Assembly: GCF_022179225.1 (NCBI RefSeq) | Contig: NZ_BPQL01000155.1 | Coordinates: forward strand, 1-52,689 | Source of the DNA: Methylobacterium goesingense | GTDB taxonomy: Bacteria > Pseudomonadota > Alphaproteobacteria > Rhizobiales > Beijerinckiaceae | Reading direction: 5' to 3' | DNA: 52,689 nucleotides | Made by a program: the position numbers and the translations under genes | The notes under the pieces: model-generated | Databases searched by the model: none | The model's input: the letters and a program-made list of their open reading frames with translations, nothing else | Told to the model about the DNA's origin: nothing | Part shown: positions 25,710 through 34,604 of the stretch, one piece after another | Position numbering within the stretch: position 1 is the stretch's first letter | Layout of the letters: the number at the start of each line of letters is the position of its first letter

Positions 25710-26791
25710 GGGGTCCGGCCGCCCGTCGCGCCCGACAGCAGCGTCTCGACCTGCCGGGCGTCGAGCTCCACGTGGTAGAACCGCCGGTAGAAGTCCCGCG
25801 TCGCGTCGTCGAGGGCCTGCGGGAACAGATCCGGATAGAGCACGTGCGCGAGCCAGCGGATGCCGATCAGGCGGTTGGCGCCGGGGGGCGCGTCGAACCA
25901 GCCGAAGGGCAGGGCAGGGACCTGGTGGACGCGCCCCGCGCGCACCGCCTTAAGACCGGACCAGAGCGGATCTGCGGCGATCCCGGCGCGAAAGCCCGCA
26001 TCCTGGGTGAGGATCACGTCCGGGTTCCAGGCCAGGACCTGCTCCGGCGAGACCGTGGCCAGCCCCCCGGGACCGGCGGCCGCCGCGACGTTGCGGGCGC
26101 CGACGACCTCCAGCAACTCGACGTTGATCGAACCGGCGAGCCCGGTCTCGAGTCCCTTCGGCCCACGGGCATAGTACACGCGCGGGCGCCGCTCCTCCGG
26201 CACCGCGGCGACCACCCGCGCCACGTCAGCCACGATGGCCTCGGCCGAAGCCGCGAGGTCGGCGGCGGCGGCTTGCGCGCCGATGAGCGCACCGAGTTGC
26301 CGGTAGCTCTCGGCGGTGCGCGAAAAGTGCCCGTCGAGGAGCACGTAGGGGATACCGGTCTGGGCCTGCACCCGATCGGCGAGAGAGGCGTAGGTCGGGG
26401 CGGTGCTGCCGACATCGACGATCAGGTCGGGTTTCAGGGCGAGGACCGCCTCGACGTTGGCGGTCCCGCCGCGCCCGGTCAGGCGCCCCGTGGCGGGCAG
26501 GTCCCGGACGCCGGGGGCGAGGAAAGGCTTTTCCTCGGCGGTGGGACTGCGGATCCAGCCCAGCATCCGGTCGGGTGCGAGGGTGTAGAGCAGCACGGAG
26601 GCCGGTGGGCCGGCGGCCAGGATGCGCAGCGGACGCTCGGGCACCTCCACCACCCGCCCGGCCGCATCCGTGAAGGGCCGGGCCCAGGCCGGCGCGGCGG
26701 CGCTCCCGATCACGAGGGCGATCCCCGCGAGGACCCACCGCCGGGCGGGGCCGGGCCGCGCGCGACGGGGCAGGCAGGTGGGTGGGCGCAT
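25706..26791 (-). CDS. Metal-chelate ABC transporter substrate-binding protein
   Basis: The 361-residue product has a signal peptide (basic N-terminus, then VLAGIALVIGSAAAPAWA, probable cleavage after AWA near 36) and a type 3 (FepB/BtuF-like) binding fold: TDAAGRVVEVPERPLRIL, then VEAVLALKPDLIVDV, SPEQVLAWNPDVILTQD, and a C-terminal FYRRFYHVELDARQVETLLSG. The tail block with WFDAPPGANRLIGIRWLAHVLYP is typical of a subgroup of iron-complex or nickel/molybdate-type receptors. I see no cobalamin riboswitch or clear iron box before it, so the ligand stays open. It starts the three-gene operon and is followed by the permease with a four-base overlap. Confidence 0.92.
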   Translation of the reverse strand: MRPPTCLPRRARPGPARRWVLAGIALVIGSAAAPAWARPFTDAAGRVVEVPERPLRILAAGPPASVLLYTLAPDRMLGWIRSPTAEEKPFLAPGVRDLPATGRLTGRGGTANVEAVLALKPDLIVDVGSTAPTYASLADRVQAQTGIPYVLLDGHFSRTAESYRQLGALIGAQAAAADLAASAEAIVADVARVVAAVPEERRPRVYYARGPKGLETGLAGSINVELLEVVGARNVAAAAGPGGLATVSPEQVLAWNPDVILTQDAGFRAGIAADPLWSGLKAVRAGRVHQVPALPFGWFDAPPGANRLIGIRWLAHVLYPDLFPQALDDATRDFYRRFYHVELDARQVETLLSGATGGRTP

Positions 26792-26913
26792 GCGGTCTTC
26801 CGGGAGATGCTGTCCAGGTGGAGGTATCTAGGCGGCTTCCCCCCGGCCAGCCATCGCCAACCCGAAGGTCGGCGTCGGTTTGTCCCGAATGCGCGCGAAA
26901 GCCGGCCCGCCGC

Positions 26914-27192
26914 TCACGCCGCGTCGGCCAGCGGGAGGAGGGCCGCGTCGCCCCGGGGCTCGGCGGGAACGGGCGGGCGGTCCGCCCCGAGTTGGGCGAT
27001 GAGGTCGGCCAGGCGCTCGGACAGGGCATTCGACATATCCGAGAGGTCGGAGAGGCCGTAGGCGAGGTCGAGGGCGGGCATGATGCTGCGCAGGAAGGTC
27101 GGGGGTGCCCGCAGGGGCGCCGGGGGCGGCGCCTCTTGCTCGGCGACCGGCCACAGGAGCGTTGCGAAGGTGTCTGGCGCGGGGGCGAGCAT
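26914..27192 (-). CDS. Small hypothetical protein upstream of ABC operon
   Basis: An open frame of 92 codons from ATG 27192, or 124 codons from GTG 27288, with consistently GC-rich third positions. The sequence is Pro/Ala-rich, with a central helix LAYGLSDLSDMSNALSERLADLIAQLG. There is no signal peptide, membrane segment or known motif. Ribosome-site support is weak for both starts. It lies 122 bases upstream of the binding-protein gene on the same strand, so it could share its promoter. It may be a genuine small gene; conservation is untested. Confidence 0.5.
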   Translation of the reverse strand: MLAPAPDTFATLLWPVAEQEAPPPAPLRAPPTFLRSIMPALDLAYGLSDLSDMSNALSERLADLIAQLGADRPPVPAEPRGDAALLPLADAA

Positions 27193-27347
27193 GGGGTCCG
27201 TGCGTGTCCGGGGCACGCCTTCGCGAAGGGCGGCGGCCGGTTCGGCACGCCCGCCCTCGCGAGGGCCGCCCAAGCTGGACCATATCACTTGAACCGGAGG
27301 TGAAGCGGCCTCGCGCCGGACGCTCCGGATGTCGGATTTCCGCCCCG

Positions 27348-30300
27348 TCAGTCCTCCAGCGCCATCAGGCTCGCGTTCCCGTCGGCGGCGGCGGTGTTGA
27401 TGGAGATTGAGCGCTCGGCCAGGAGGCCGAAGGGGTCGTAGTCCCGGCCCGCCGCCAGGGCGTCGACGTCCAGGGACTGGAGCGCCACGATCGGTCCCGC
27501 CCGCGCGGCGAGGCGGCGGGCGAGGGCGATGCGATCCGCCCGGTCGCCCGCGTGCAGCACCGCCCGCAGGTCCGGAATGTCGTCGAGGTCAGGGAAGAAC
27601 CCGATCGCGGCCCCGGCTCCGGCCGGCAGGCCACGCAGGTGCCCGGCCGCCTGCGGACCGATCGCGACGGCCCGGTTGCCGGTGGCGAGGATCAGCCCGA
27701 CCTGGAGACGGAGCGCGAAGGGCGAAGACGCCAGGGCGGCGACGAGGCCCCGAGGGCGCAGGGCGTAAAGGTTGCGCTCCCCGACCGGGCCCGGCAGTTC
27801 CACCTCGGTTCCGGGCCCGACGTGCGCACAGAGGGCCGCGATCCGGGCGGCGAGTTCGGCCTCACCCGCAGCCCTCAGCCAGTCCGCATAGGCCCGGGCG
27901 GGCGCCGGGATCTCGGGGGCGGGCGCCCCGGTTCCGACGGGCAGCGGATCGGCCAGCAGACGCCGCAGGACGAGGGGACCGCCCGCCTTGGGGCCCGTGC
28001 CAGAAAGGCCGGTGCCGCCGAAGGGCTGCACGCCCACCACCGCCCCGACGATGTTGCGGTTGACGTAGAGGTTGCCCGCCTCGATCCGGTCGAGCACCCG
28101 CGTCATCGTCTCGGTGATCCGGGTGTGCAGGCCGAAGGTCAGCCCGTACCCGGTGGCGTTGATGCGCGCGATCAGGCGCTCGAGATCCGCGCGGGGATAG
28201 CGCAGCACGTGCAGGACCGGGCCGAACACCTCCCGCTCCACGTCGGCGACGTCCGCGATGGCGATCAGCGTCGGGGCCACGAAGCTGCCCCGGTCCGCCT
28301 CGGGCGGCAGCGGTACCTGGACGACCCGGTGGCCGCGCGCCCGCATGGCCTCGACATGGGCGCGGATGCCGCGTTGCGCCTCCGCGCCGATGACCGGACC
28401 GACATCCACCGAGAGACGACGGGGGTCGCCGATCTCGAGTTCCCGCAGCGCCCCCTCCAGGAGGGCGAGGATGCGGTCGGCCCCCTCCTCCTGCAGGCAG
28501 AGGATGCGCAGGGCCGAGCAGCGCTGCCCGGCCGAATCGAAGGCGGAGGCGACGACGTCGGCCACCACCTGCTCGGGCAGGGCGGAGGAATCCGCCACCA
28601 GGGCGTTCTGGCCCCCGGTCTCGGCCACCAGCGGCACCGGGCGCCCGTCCACCGTCAGGCGCTCGGACAGGGTGCGGTGGATTTCGCCCGCCACCATCGT
28701 GGACCCGGTGAACAGCACGCCCTGCACCCGCGCATCGGCCATCAGGGCCGCGCCGACCGCGCCAGCCCCGGGCAGGAGGCGCAGGGCCCCGGGCGGGACG
28801 CCGGCCGCGTGCAGGAGGCGGACCGCCTCGGCGGCGACCAGCGGCGTCTGCTCGGCGGGCTTGGCCAGCACCGCGTTGCCGGCCGCGAGGGCGCCGGCGA
28901 CCTGCCCGGTGAAGATCGCCAGCGGGAAGTTCCAGGGCGAGATGCAGACGACGGGCCCGAGGGGGCGCGGCGTGCCGGCCCCCGCCAGGCGCTCGCCCTC
29001 GGCCGCGTAGTAGCGCAGAAAATCCACCGCCTCCCGCACCTCCGCCACGGCGGCGGCCAGCGTCCTGCCGGCCTCGCGCACGATGAGCCCGATCAGGATC
29101 GGCATCCGCGCCTCGAAGGCGTCGGCCGCGCCCCGCAGCGCCTCCGCGCGGACGCAAGCCGGCGTGGCGGCCCAGGCCCCGGCGCCGTCCTCGACGGCGT
29201 TGAGGGCGGCGGCGATGTCGGCGGGCTCGGCGGCGCGGACATGGCCGACCACGTCGTTCCGGTCGGCCGGGTTGCGGACGGGCTCGGCCGCCGCCTCCGG
29301 CGGGTGGCCGGACGGGGTCGCCATCCAGGTCAGGCGCGCGCTCGCCGCGAGGGATTCGCGCAAGGCCGCGAGGGTAGCCTCGTCGGAGAGATCCAGCCCG
29401 GCGGCGTTGCGGCGCATGGGTCCGAACAGGTCCGGCGGGGGGGCGATGCCCGGATGCGGCGCCCCCGGCGTCGCCATGGCGCGGACCACGGCCACGGGGT
29501 CGGCGATCAGGGCCTCCACCGGCACGGTCGCGTCCGCGATGCGGTGGACGAAGGAGGCGTTGGCGCCGTTCTCGAGGAGCCTGCGCACGAGGTAGGCGAG
29601 CAGGGTCTCGTGGGTGCCGACCGGCGCGTAGATGCGGCAGGGCCGATCCAACCTGTCGGCGCCCACCACCGCCTCGTAGAGCGGCTCGCCCATCCCATGC
29701 AGGCACTGGAACTCGTAATCGCCGGGGCGGAAATCCGGTCCCGCCATTTCCAGGATGGCGGCCAGGGTCTGGGCGTTGTGGGTGGCGAATTGCGGGAACA
29801 CCGCGTCCCGGGCCGCCAGCAGCTGGCGGGCGCAGGCGAGGTAGGAGACGTCCGTGTGCGCCTTGCGGGTGAAGACGGGGTAGTCCGCCAGACCCTCCAC
29901 CTGGGCGCGCTTGATCTCGGTGTCCCAGTAGGCGCCTTTGACGAGGCGGACCATGAGGCGCCGCCCCGCGCGCCGGGCGAGGTCGACCAGCCAGTCGATC
30001 ACGAAGGGACACCGCCGGCCGTAGGCCTGGACCACGAAGCCGAGGCCGTCCCAGCCCGAGAGGTCGCGGTCGAGGGCCAGGGCCTCCAGGATGTCGAGGG
30101 AGAGGTCGAGGCGGTCGGCCTCCTCCGCATCGATGTTGAGGCCGATGTCGTAGTGTCGGGCGAGCCGCGCCAGCGCCTTCACCCGGGGCAGGAGTTCGGT
30201 CAGCACCCGCCCGCGCTTGGCCCGGACGTAGCGCGGGTGCAGGGCCGAGAGCTTGATGGAGATGCCCGGCCCCGCCTGGATGCCGCGCCCGCTCGCGGCC

Positions 30301-31058
30301 TCCCCGATCGCGTGGATCGCCTCCCGGTAGGCATCCTCGTAGCGCGCGGCGTCCGCGGCCGTGGCCGCCGCCTCGCCGAGCATGTCGTAGGAGTAGGTGA
30401 AGCCCTTCGCCTCCATCCGGCGCGCCCGGCCCAAGGCCTCCGCGATGGTCTGGCCGGTGACGAACTGCTCGCCCATCAGGCGCATGCCGAGATCCACGCC
30501 CCGGCGGATCAGCGGCTCGCCGCCCCGTCCAATCAGGCGCGTCAGCGCGGCGGCGAGCCCGGCCTCGCTGGTGGTCGCGGTGAGCCGGCCCGTCACGAGC
30601 AGCCCCCAGGTCGCCGCGTTGACGAAGGGCGAGGGGCTGTGGCCGAGATGCGCCTGCCAGTTCCCGGTCCCGATCTTGTCGCGGATCAGCGCGTCGCGGG
30701 TCGCCGCGTCGGGGATGCGCAGCAGCGCCTCGGCGAGGCACATCAGAGCGACGCCCTCCTGGCTCGAGAGGTCGTATTCGCGGATCAGCCCCTCGACGCC
30801 CCCGCGCCGCGCGCTGCCCCGCAGGGTCTCGACGAGGTGGCGGGCCGTTGCGGCGACGCGCGCCGTCGCCTCGGGGGGCAGCGCGGCCCGCGCGAGGAGC
30901 GGCGCCAGGCATTCGGCCTCGGGGCGCCGGTGGGCCGCCACGATCGCGGCCCGCAGGGCCGAGAGCGCCGGCGGGTCGTCCCGGAAGGCCCACTCCGCGC
31001 CGGCGTCGCCCCGGGGCGGGGGCGGGGGGCTCGGCGCTGTCGGCATGGCGGGGCTCAT
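27348..31058 (-). CDS. putA: Bifunctional proline dehydrogenase/P5C dehydrogenase, type B
   Basis: The 1236-residue enzyme oxidises proline to glutamate. The proline dehydrogenase barrel covers about 170-480 (SIKLSALHPRYVRAKR; VRLVKGAYWDTEIKRAQ; FATHNAQTLAAI; EFQCLHGMGEPLYEAV). The aldehyde dehydrogenase module covers about 530-980, with LVAETGGQNALVADSS, catalytic Cys in SAGQRCSALRIL and GVQPFGGTGLSGTGPKAGGP. The last 240 residues form the extra ALDH-like C-terminal domain. No ribbon-helix-helix domain exists at the N-terminus, so it cannot repress its own gene. This matches type B PutA, like the Sinorhizobium protein of about 1233 residues. Start ATG 31058 or 31046; the N-terminal 20 residues are Pro-rich. 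Confidence 0.93.
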   Translation of the reverse strand: MSPAMPTAPSPPPPPRGDAGAEWAFRDDPPALSALRAAIVAAHRRPEAECLAPLLARAALPPEATARVAATARHLVETLRGSARRGGVEGLIREYDLSSQEGVALMCLAEALLRIPDAATRDALIRDKIGTGNWQAHLGHSPSPFVNAATWGLLVTGRLTATTSEAGLAAALTRLIGRGGEPLIRRGVDLGMRLMGEQFVTGQTIAEALGRARRMEAKGFTYSYDMLGEAAATAADAARYEDAYREAIHAIGEAASGRGIQAGPGISIKLSALHPRYVRAKRGRVLTELLPRVKALARLARHYDIGLNIDAEEADRLDLSLDILEALALDRDLSGWDGLGFVVQAYGRRCPFVIDWLVDLARRAGRRLMVRLVKGAYWDTEIKRAQVEGLADYPVFTRKAHTDVSYLACARQLLAARDAVFPQFATHNAQTLAAILEMAGPDFRPGDYEFQCLHGMGEPLYEAVVGADRLDRPCRIYAPVGTHETLLAYLVRRLLENGANASFVHRIADATVPVEALIADPVAVVRAMATPGAPHPGIAPPPDLFGPMRRNAAGLDLSDEATLAALRESLAASARLTWMATPSGHPPEAAAEPVRNPADRNDVVGHVRAAEPADIAAALNAVEDGAGAWAATPACVRAEALRGAADAFEARMPILIGLIVREAGRTLAAAVAEVREAVDFLRYYAAEGERLAGAGTPRPLGPVVCISPWNFPLAIFTGQVAGALAAGNAVLAKPAEQTPLVAAEAVRLLHAAGVPPGALRLLPGAGAVGAALMADARVQGVLFTGSTMVAGEIHRTLSERLTVDGRPVPLVAETGGQNALVADSSALPEQVVADVVASAFDSAGQRCSALRILCLQEEGADRILALLEGALRELEIGDPRRLSVDVGPVIGAEAQRGIRAHVEAMRARGHRVVQVPLPPEADRGSFVAPTLIAIADVADVEREVFGPVLHVLRYPRADLERLIARINATGYGLTFGLHTRITETMTRVLDRIEAGNLYVNRNIVGAVVGVQPFGGTGLSGTGPKAGGPLVLRRLLADPLPVGTGAPAPEIPAPARAYADWLRAAGEAELAARIAALCAHVGPGTEVELPGPVGERNLYALRPRGLVAALASSPFALRLQVGLILATGNRAVAIGPQAAGHLRGLPAGAGAAIGFFPDLDDIPDLRAVLHAGDRADRIALARRLAARAGPIVALQSLDVDALAAGRDYDPFGLLAERSISINTAAADGNASLMALED

Positions 31059-31125
31059 GACGGGGCTCACTGCATCCGGCCCGAGTGTAGGCCCGGCGAC
31101 GCCGCGTTGGTATCCCGCCTTTGGG

Positions 31126-32181
31126 TCAAACCGCCGTGGCGAGTCCCGACGATCCGGGCGTCCCGCAGGCGGTGCAGTAGCGCTCGAAGGTGCTCTTGCG
31201 GTGGGTGCAGGCGGGGCAGCGCGCGAACAGTCCGATGCCGCAATGCGGGCAGAAATTCGTCTCCGGGTTGGCCAGATCGATGGGGCGCTCGCAGCCGGGG
31301 CAGGCCTTCTTGGCGAGGCGCAGCAGGGCCTGGTCGGTGGCGATCTCGGTCCGGCGCTCCGCATCCGGGCGGGCTTCGTCCGCCTTCTGGCGCTCGTTGT
31401 AAGCCTGCAGGGCGTTGATCACCGCGCGCCCTCCCAGCAGCGTGACGATGATGCCGACGCCGTACTGCACGTAGCCGCCGTAGCTCGGCATGTAGGGCAC
31501 GAGTTCGACGAAGAACGCGAAGGCCGCCGCGATGGCGAAACCCCAGACGAAGGGCCAGTTGCGGCTGCGCCGCCGCGTCCGCAGCAGCCATCCGGCGAGC
31601 GCCAGCATCGGCAGGGTCAGGGCGAGGCGGTAGCCAAACACCCGCATCTCCTGCCCGCGCATGGCCGTGTCGCGCTTCGCCTCGGCGGCCCCGCGCAGAT
31701 CGGCCTCGATGCGCTCCTGCACGGTTTCCCGCTCGGAGAGATCGAGCCCGGTCTTGGCCAGGGCTTCCAGCCGCTCCTCGATGGCGCGCTCGGCCGCCTT
31801 GAGGGCGTCGAGGCGCTTCGTGCGCTCGATCAGGCCGGGATCCTGGTCGACGCGCTGGGTCGCATCCCGGGTCTTGAGCCAGTTGGTGAAGGTCTCGCGG
31901 GCGTTTTCGGAGGCCGCGCGGGCGGCGTCCAGGGCCAGCTCCCCCTGCTCGGAGAGGCGCCGCAGGTCGGCGCGCTCGCGGCGGATCCGCGTGAGGGCGG
32001 CGGCCGTGGCACGCGCCCGGTCCTGCTCCAGGAACTGCTCGGTGGTGTAGCGCTGCTCGACCTGGGGCAGGTCCCCGACCAGGAGCGAGCCGAGACCGAT
32101 GAGGAAGACCGCGAAGGCGATCGCCACGAGCCAGAGAACGAGGTTGAACCACCGTTCCGACAATCGGGAGCCAGATCTCAT
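31126..32181 (-). CDS. Membrane protein with coiled coil and two zinc ribbons
   Basis: The 351-residue protein has one N-terminal membrane helix (WFNLVLWLVAIAFAVFLIGLGSLLV), a long charged coiled coil (about 50-170), two or three further helices (LALTLPMLALAGWLL; FVWGFAIAAAFAFFVELV; YGVGIIVTLLGGRAVI) and a cytoplasmic C-terminus with two double-Cys ribbons (CPGC...CPHCG and CPAC...CTACG, about 300-345). This looks like a membrane-anchored zinc-ribbon protein whose coiled coil sits outside or between helices. Its function is not recognised; partner binding is likely. The ATG at 32181 is chosen because an upstream extension is low-complexity. Start of putA follows 67 bases later. Confidence 0.72.
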   Translation of the reverse strand: MRSGSRLSERWFNLVLWLVAIAFAVFLIGLGSLLVGDLPQVEQRYTTEQFLEQDRARATAAALTRIRRERADLRRLSEQGELALDAARAASENARETFTNWLKTRDATQRVDQDPGLIERTKRLDALKAAERAIEERLEALAKTGLDLSERETVQERIEADLRGAAEAKRDTAMRGQEMRVFGYRLALTLPMLALAGWLLRTRRRSRNWPFVWGFAIAAAFAFFVELVPYMPSYGGYVQYGVGIIVTLLGGRAVINALQAYNERQKADEARPDAERRTEIATDQALLRLAKKACPGCERPIDLANPETNFCPHCGIGLFARCPACTHRKSTFERYCTACGTPGSSGLATAV

Positions 32182-32360
32182 CGTGCGGCCTCGTCCGGGT
32201 CGCGGCGATGCCGCGGCGCGCGGAATCCGTCCTCGTCCAACCCTTCGCCGCGATCTGTGCGACAGAATCGTGCGTTCGCGTAGCCCCAACCTGACCGCGC
32301 CGAGACGGCACGTCCCGGCGGGTGCGGCCCGGCACGCACGTCCGCTTGCGCTTATAAATT

Positions 32361-32371
32361 ATTACCGTAAT
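32361..32371. promoter_or_regulatory. AT-rich operator/promoter candidate before SDR
   Basis: In the 239-base spacer a markedly AT-rich block (32351-32376) contains the near-perfect palindrome ATTAC-C-GTAAT (32361-32371), ending 49 bases before the SDR start. In a genome this GC-rich such a block stands out. It may be a promoter region bound by an HxlR-, MarR- or TetR-type repressor, but no such gene is adjacent, so the factor is unknown. Confidence 0.45.
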
Positions 32372-32420
32372 TTAAAAGGAAGACGGCTGCCAGCGTGGCC
32401 GCCAATCCAGGAGCCTTCCC

Positions 32421-33236
32421 GTGTCGACATCCCAACCGAAGACCGCCATCGTCACCGGAGCCTCCTCGGGCATCGGGCTGGCGACGGCCAGAGCCCTGAG
32501 CGATGCGGGCTACCGCGTGTTCGGCACGAGCCGGAGGGCGACGTCCCTGCCGGGCGGGGCGGTCACGATGCTGACCTGCGACATCACCGACGAGGCCTCC
32601 GTCGCGGCCCTGGTGGAGCGCGTGCGCGACGAGACCGGGCGGATCGACCTCCTCGTCAACAATGCCGGCTTCGGCATCAGCGGGGGCGCGGAGGAATCCT
32701 CGGTGGCGCAGGCGAAGGACCTGTTCGACGTCAACCTGTTCGGTGTCATCCGGACGACCCGGGCCGTGCTGCCGGCGATGCGCGCGGCGGGGAGCGGGCG
32801 CATCGTCAACATCAGCTCCGTCCTCGGGCTGATGCCGGCGCCCTACATGGCGCTCTACGCGGCGAGCAAGCACGCGCTCGAGGGCTACTCGGAATCCCTC
32901 GATCACGAGGTGCGTGGCCAGGGCATCCGCATCGTCCTCGTCGAGCCGGCCTATACCCGCACGGCCTTCGACCAGAACCAGGTGGCGCCGGACGCGAAGC
33001 TCGACCTCTACGCCCAGGCGCGCGCCGACGCGGAGCGGACGCTTCGCACGGTCATGGCGACGGCCGACGCGCCTGAGGTGGTGGCCCGGATCGTGGTGGC
33101 GGCGGCCACCGCGACGGCACCGCGCCGGCGCTACACCGCCGGCAAGGTCGCCCGGCAGGTGAGCCTGCTGCGCCGCTTCGCGCCGGCGGGCCTGTTCGAC
33201 AAGAGCCTCCGCAAGCAGATGGGGCTCGCCGGCTGA
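32421..33236 (+). CDS. Short-chain dehydrogenase/reductase
   Basis: A classical SDR of 271 residues: TGASSGIG at 12-19 (cofactor binding), LLVNNAG with NNAG at about 83, the catalytic Ser in IVNISS and YAASK at about 150-154. The absence of an acidic residue after the second strand together with TSRRATS suggests NADP(H) preference, which is an inference. The C-terminal segment (QVSLLRRFAPAGLFDKSLRKQMGLAG) is typical of oxidoreductases of the retinol dehydrogenase-like branch. It starts at GTG 32421 with CAGGAG upstream. Substrate unknown. It converges on an MFS gene 25 bases beyond its stop. Confidence 0.88.
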   Translation: MSTSQPKTAIVTGASSGIGLATARALSDAGYRVFGTSRRATSLPGGAVTMLTCDITDEASVAALVERVRDETGRIDLLVNNAGFGISGGAEESSVAQAKDLFDVNLFGVIRTTRAVLPAMRAAGSGRIVNISSVLGLMPAPYMALYAASKHALEGYSESLDHEVRGQGIRIVLVEPAYTRTAFDQNQVAPDAKLDLYAQARADAERTLRTVMATADAPEVVARIVVAAATATAPRRRYTAGKVARQVSLLRRFAPAGLFDKSLRKQMGLAG

Positions 33237-33261
33237 CGGTGGTCCCGGACCTCCCCCGGTC

Positions 33262-34491
33262 TCAGGCCCCGGAGGTCCGGATCGCCCGGCGGGCGACCAC
33301 CAGGGACAGGACCACGTTGAGGGCCGCGACGGCGAGCATCAGGTCCAGCAGCACGTCGAGCCCGAGCCATGCGCCGAGGTAGCCGCAGGCGAGGGGCGTC
33401 GCGGCCTGGCCCAGGAGCGGCATCCGGGCGAGGCGCCCCATCACGGCGGCGTAGTCGCCCTGGCCGAAGAGGGCGAGCGGCAGGGTGCCGCGCACCACGG
33501 TGCGCATGCCGTTGCCCGCGCCGTACAGGACGATGCCGGCCCAGGCGAAGCTGGGGGCGAAGGCCAGGATCAGGATGCCGAGGCCGACGCTCCCGCTCGA
33601 CACCAGCAAGGCCCAGACCGGATGCGCCCGCCGCCCGAACAGGAGTTCGAGGATGCGGGCGCCGACCTGCGAGGGGCCGATCAGGGTGCTCAGGGCGACG
33701 GCCGTGCCGGCCGCCACCCCCTTGGCCTGTAGGAGAAGGAGCAGTTGCACCGAGATTGCGGTCATGATCACCGCCGCGCTGGTGAAGGTGACGGCGAGGA
33801 TGCGCTCGCCCGGCAGCGGCCCCCGGCCCGCCGGACTCACCAGGGGCGCCGCGCCGGTCTCGGGGGCCACGACCTTCGCCACGGGCCCCGCTGTGCCGGC
33901 CTGAGCCGGAAGCGCCCAGGCGAAGAGCGGAACCACCACGAAGGCCGCGAGCGCAGCGTAGACGAGGCAGGTGCCCCGCCAGCCGACCGTCTCGACGAGG
34001 AGGCTCGAGGCCGGCCAGCACAGGGTGATGGCGAAGCCCGAGGCGATCGCGATCTGGGTCATCGCCCCGCGCGCCGAACTCCCATAGGCCTGCCCGATGG
34101 CGGCGAAGAGCGGGTCGTAGAGTGCGCCGGCCATGCCGATGCCGGTGACCACCCAGGCCCCCAGGAAGACCGGCAAGTTCGGCGCCAGCGCCATCAGAAC
34201 CTGCCCGAGGGCGATGACCAGCGCGCCCGCCATCAGCACCGGGCGTCCGCCATGGCGCCGGATCATCCGCCCGACCCAGGGCGAGAGCAGGCCCGAGACC
34301 AGGATCGCCAGGGACAAGGCCCCCACCACCACGCCCTGCGGCCAGCCGGTCGAGCGCACGATCGGCTCGGCGAGCACGGCCATCAGGAAGAACGAGCCGC
34401 CCCACAGGAGGATCTGGGTGATGCCGAGCGCCGCGTTGCCCGCCAGGGTCGGGGCACTGGGCGGCGGGCGGGCCGGGGACGGGTCTGGCAC
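33262..34491 (-). CDS. MFS transporter
   Basis: A 409-residue protein with about twelve hydrophobic segments. The cytoplasmic loop 2-3 reads GRMIRRHGGRPVLM (about 73-86), a degenerate MFS signature. The segment LYGAGNGMRTVVRGTLPLALFG (about 310-331) matches a conserved pattern in a group of putative exporters with a GNGM loop. The long inter-half loop (about 195-225) carries a Val/Pro-rich stretch. Substrate is not recognisable. GTG 34491 is the start with the best fit to the first helix. It follows the RND operon by 113 bases on the same strand and may be read through from it. Confidence 0.85.
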   Translation of the reverse strand: MPDPSPARPPPSAPTLAGNAALGITQILLWGGSFFLMAVLAEPIVRSTGWPQGVVVGALSLAILVSGLLSPWVGRMIRRHGGRPVLMAGALVIALGQVLMALAPNLPVFLGAWVVTGIGMAGALYDPLFAAIGQAYGSSARGAMTQIAIASGFAITLCWPASSLLVETVGWRGTCLVYAALAAFVVVPLFAWALPAQAGTAGPVAKVVAPETGAAPLVSPAGRGPLPGERILAVTFTSAAVIMTAISVQLLLLLQAKGVAAGTAVALSTLIGPSQVGARILELLFGRRAHPVWALLVSSGSVGLGILILAFAPSFAWAGIVLYGAGNGMRTVVRGTLPLALFGQGDYAAVMGRLARMPLLGQAATPLACGYLGAWLGLDVLLDLMLAVAALNVVLSLVVARRAIRTSGA

Positions 34492-34604
34492 GATTCGGGT
34501 CTCCTGGGCACCCGCGACCGGGTCCGGACCCTGCGTGTTTGCCCCCGTTCGGGCGAGGGCGAAACCCGGTCGGGCCGGATGATCGCCGCATCCCCGGGCA
34601 CCTG

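Noticed and set aside
26792..26913. Cobalamin riboswitch or Fur/Irr box before the metal ABC operon
   Set aside because: No B12-box-like sequence, and no AT-rich palindrome typical of iron boxes, was seen; the ligand remains open.
27552..31418. Very long open frame antisense to putA, over 1200 codons
   Set aside because: It is a shadow caused by GC-rich third positions; its translation is low-complexity Arg/Gly/Asp/Glu-rich and matches no family, whereas putA is unambiguous.
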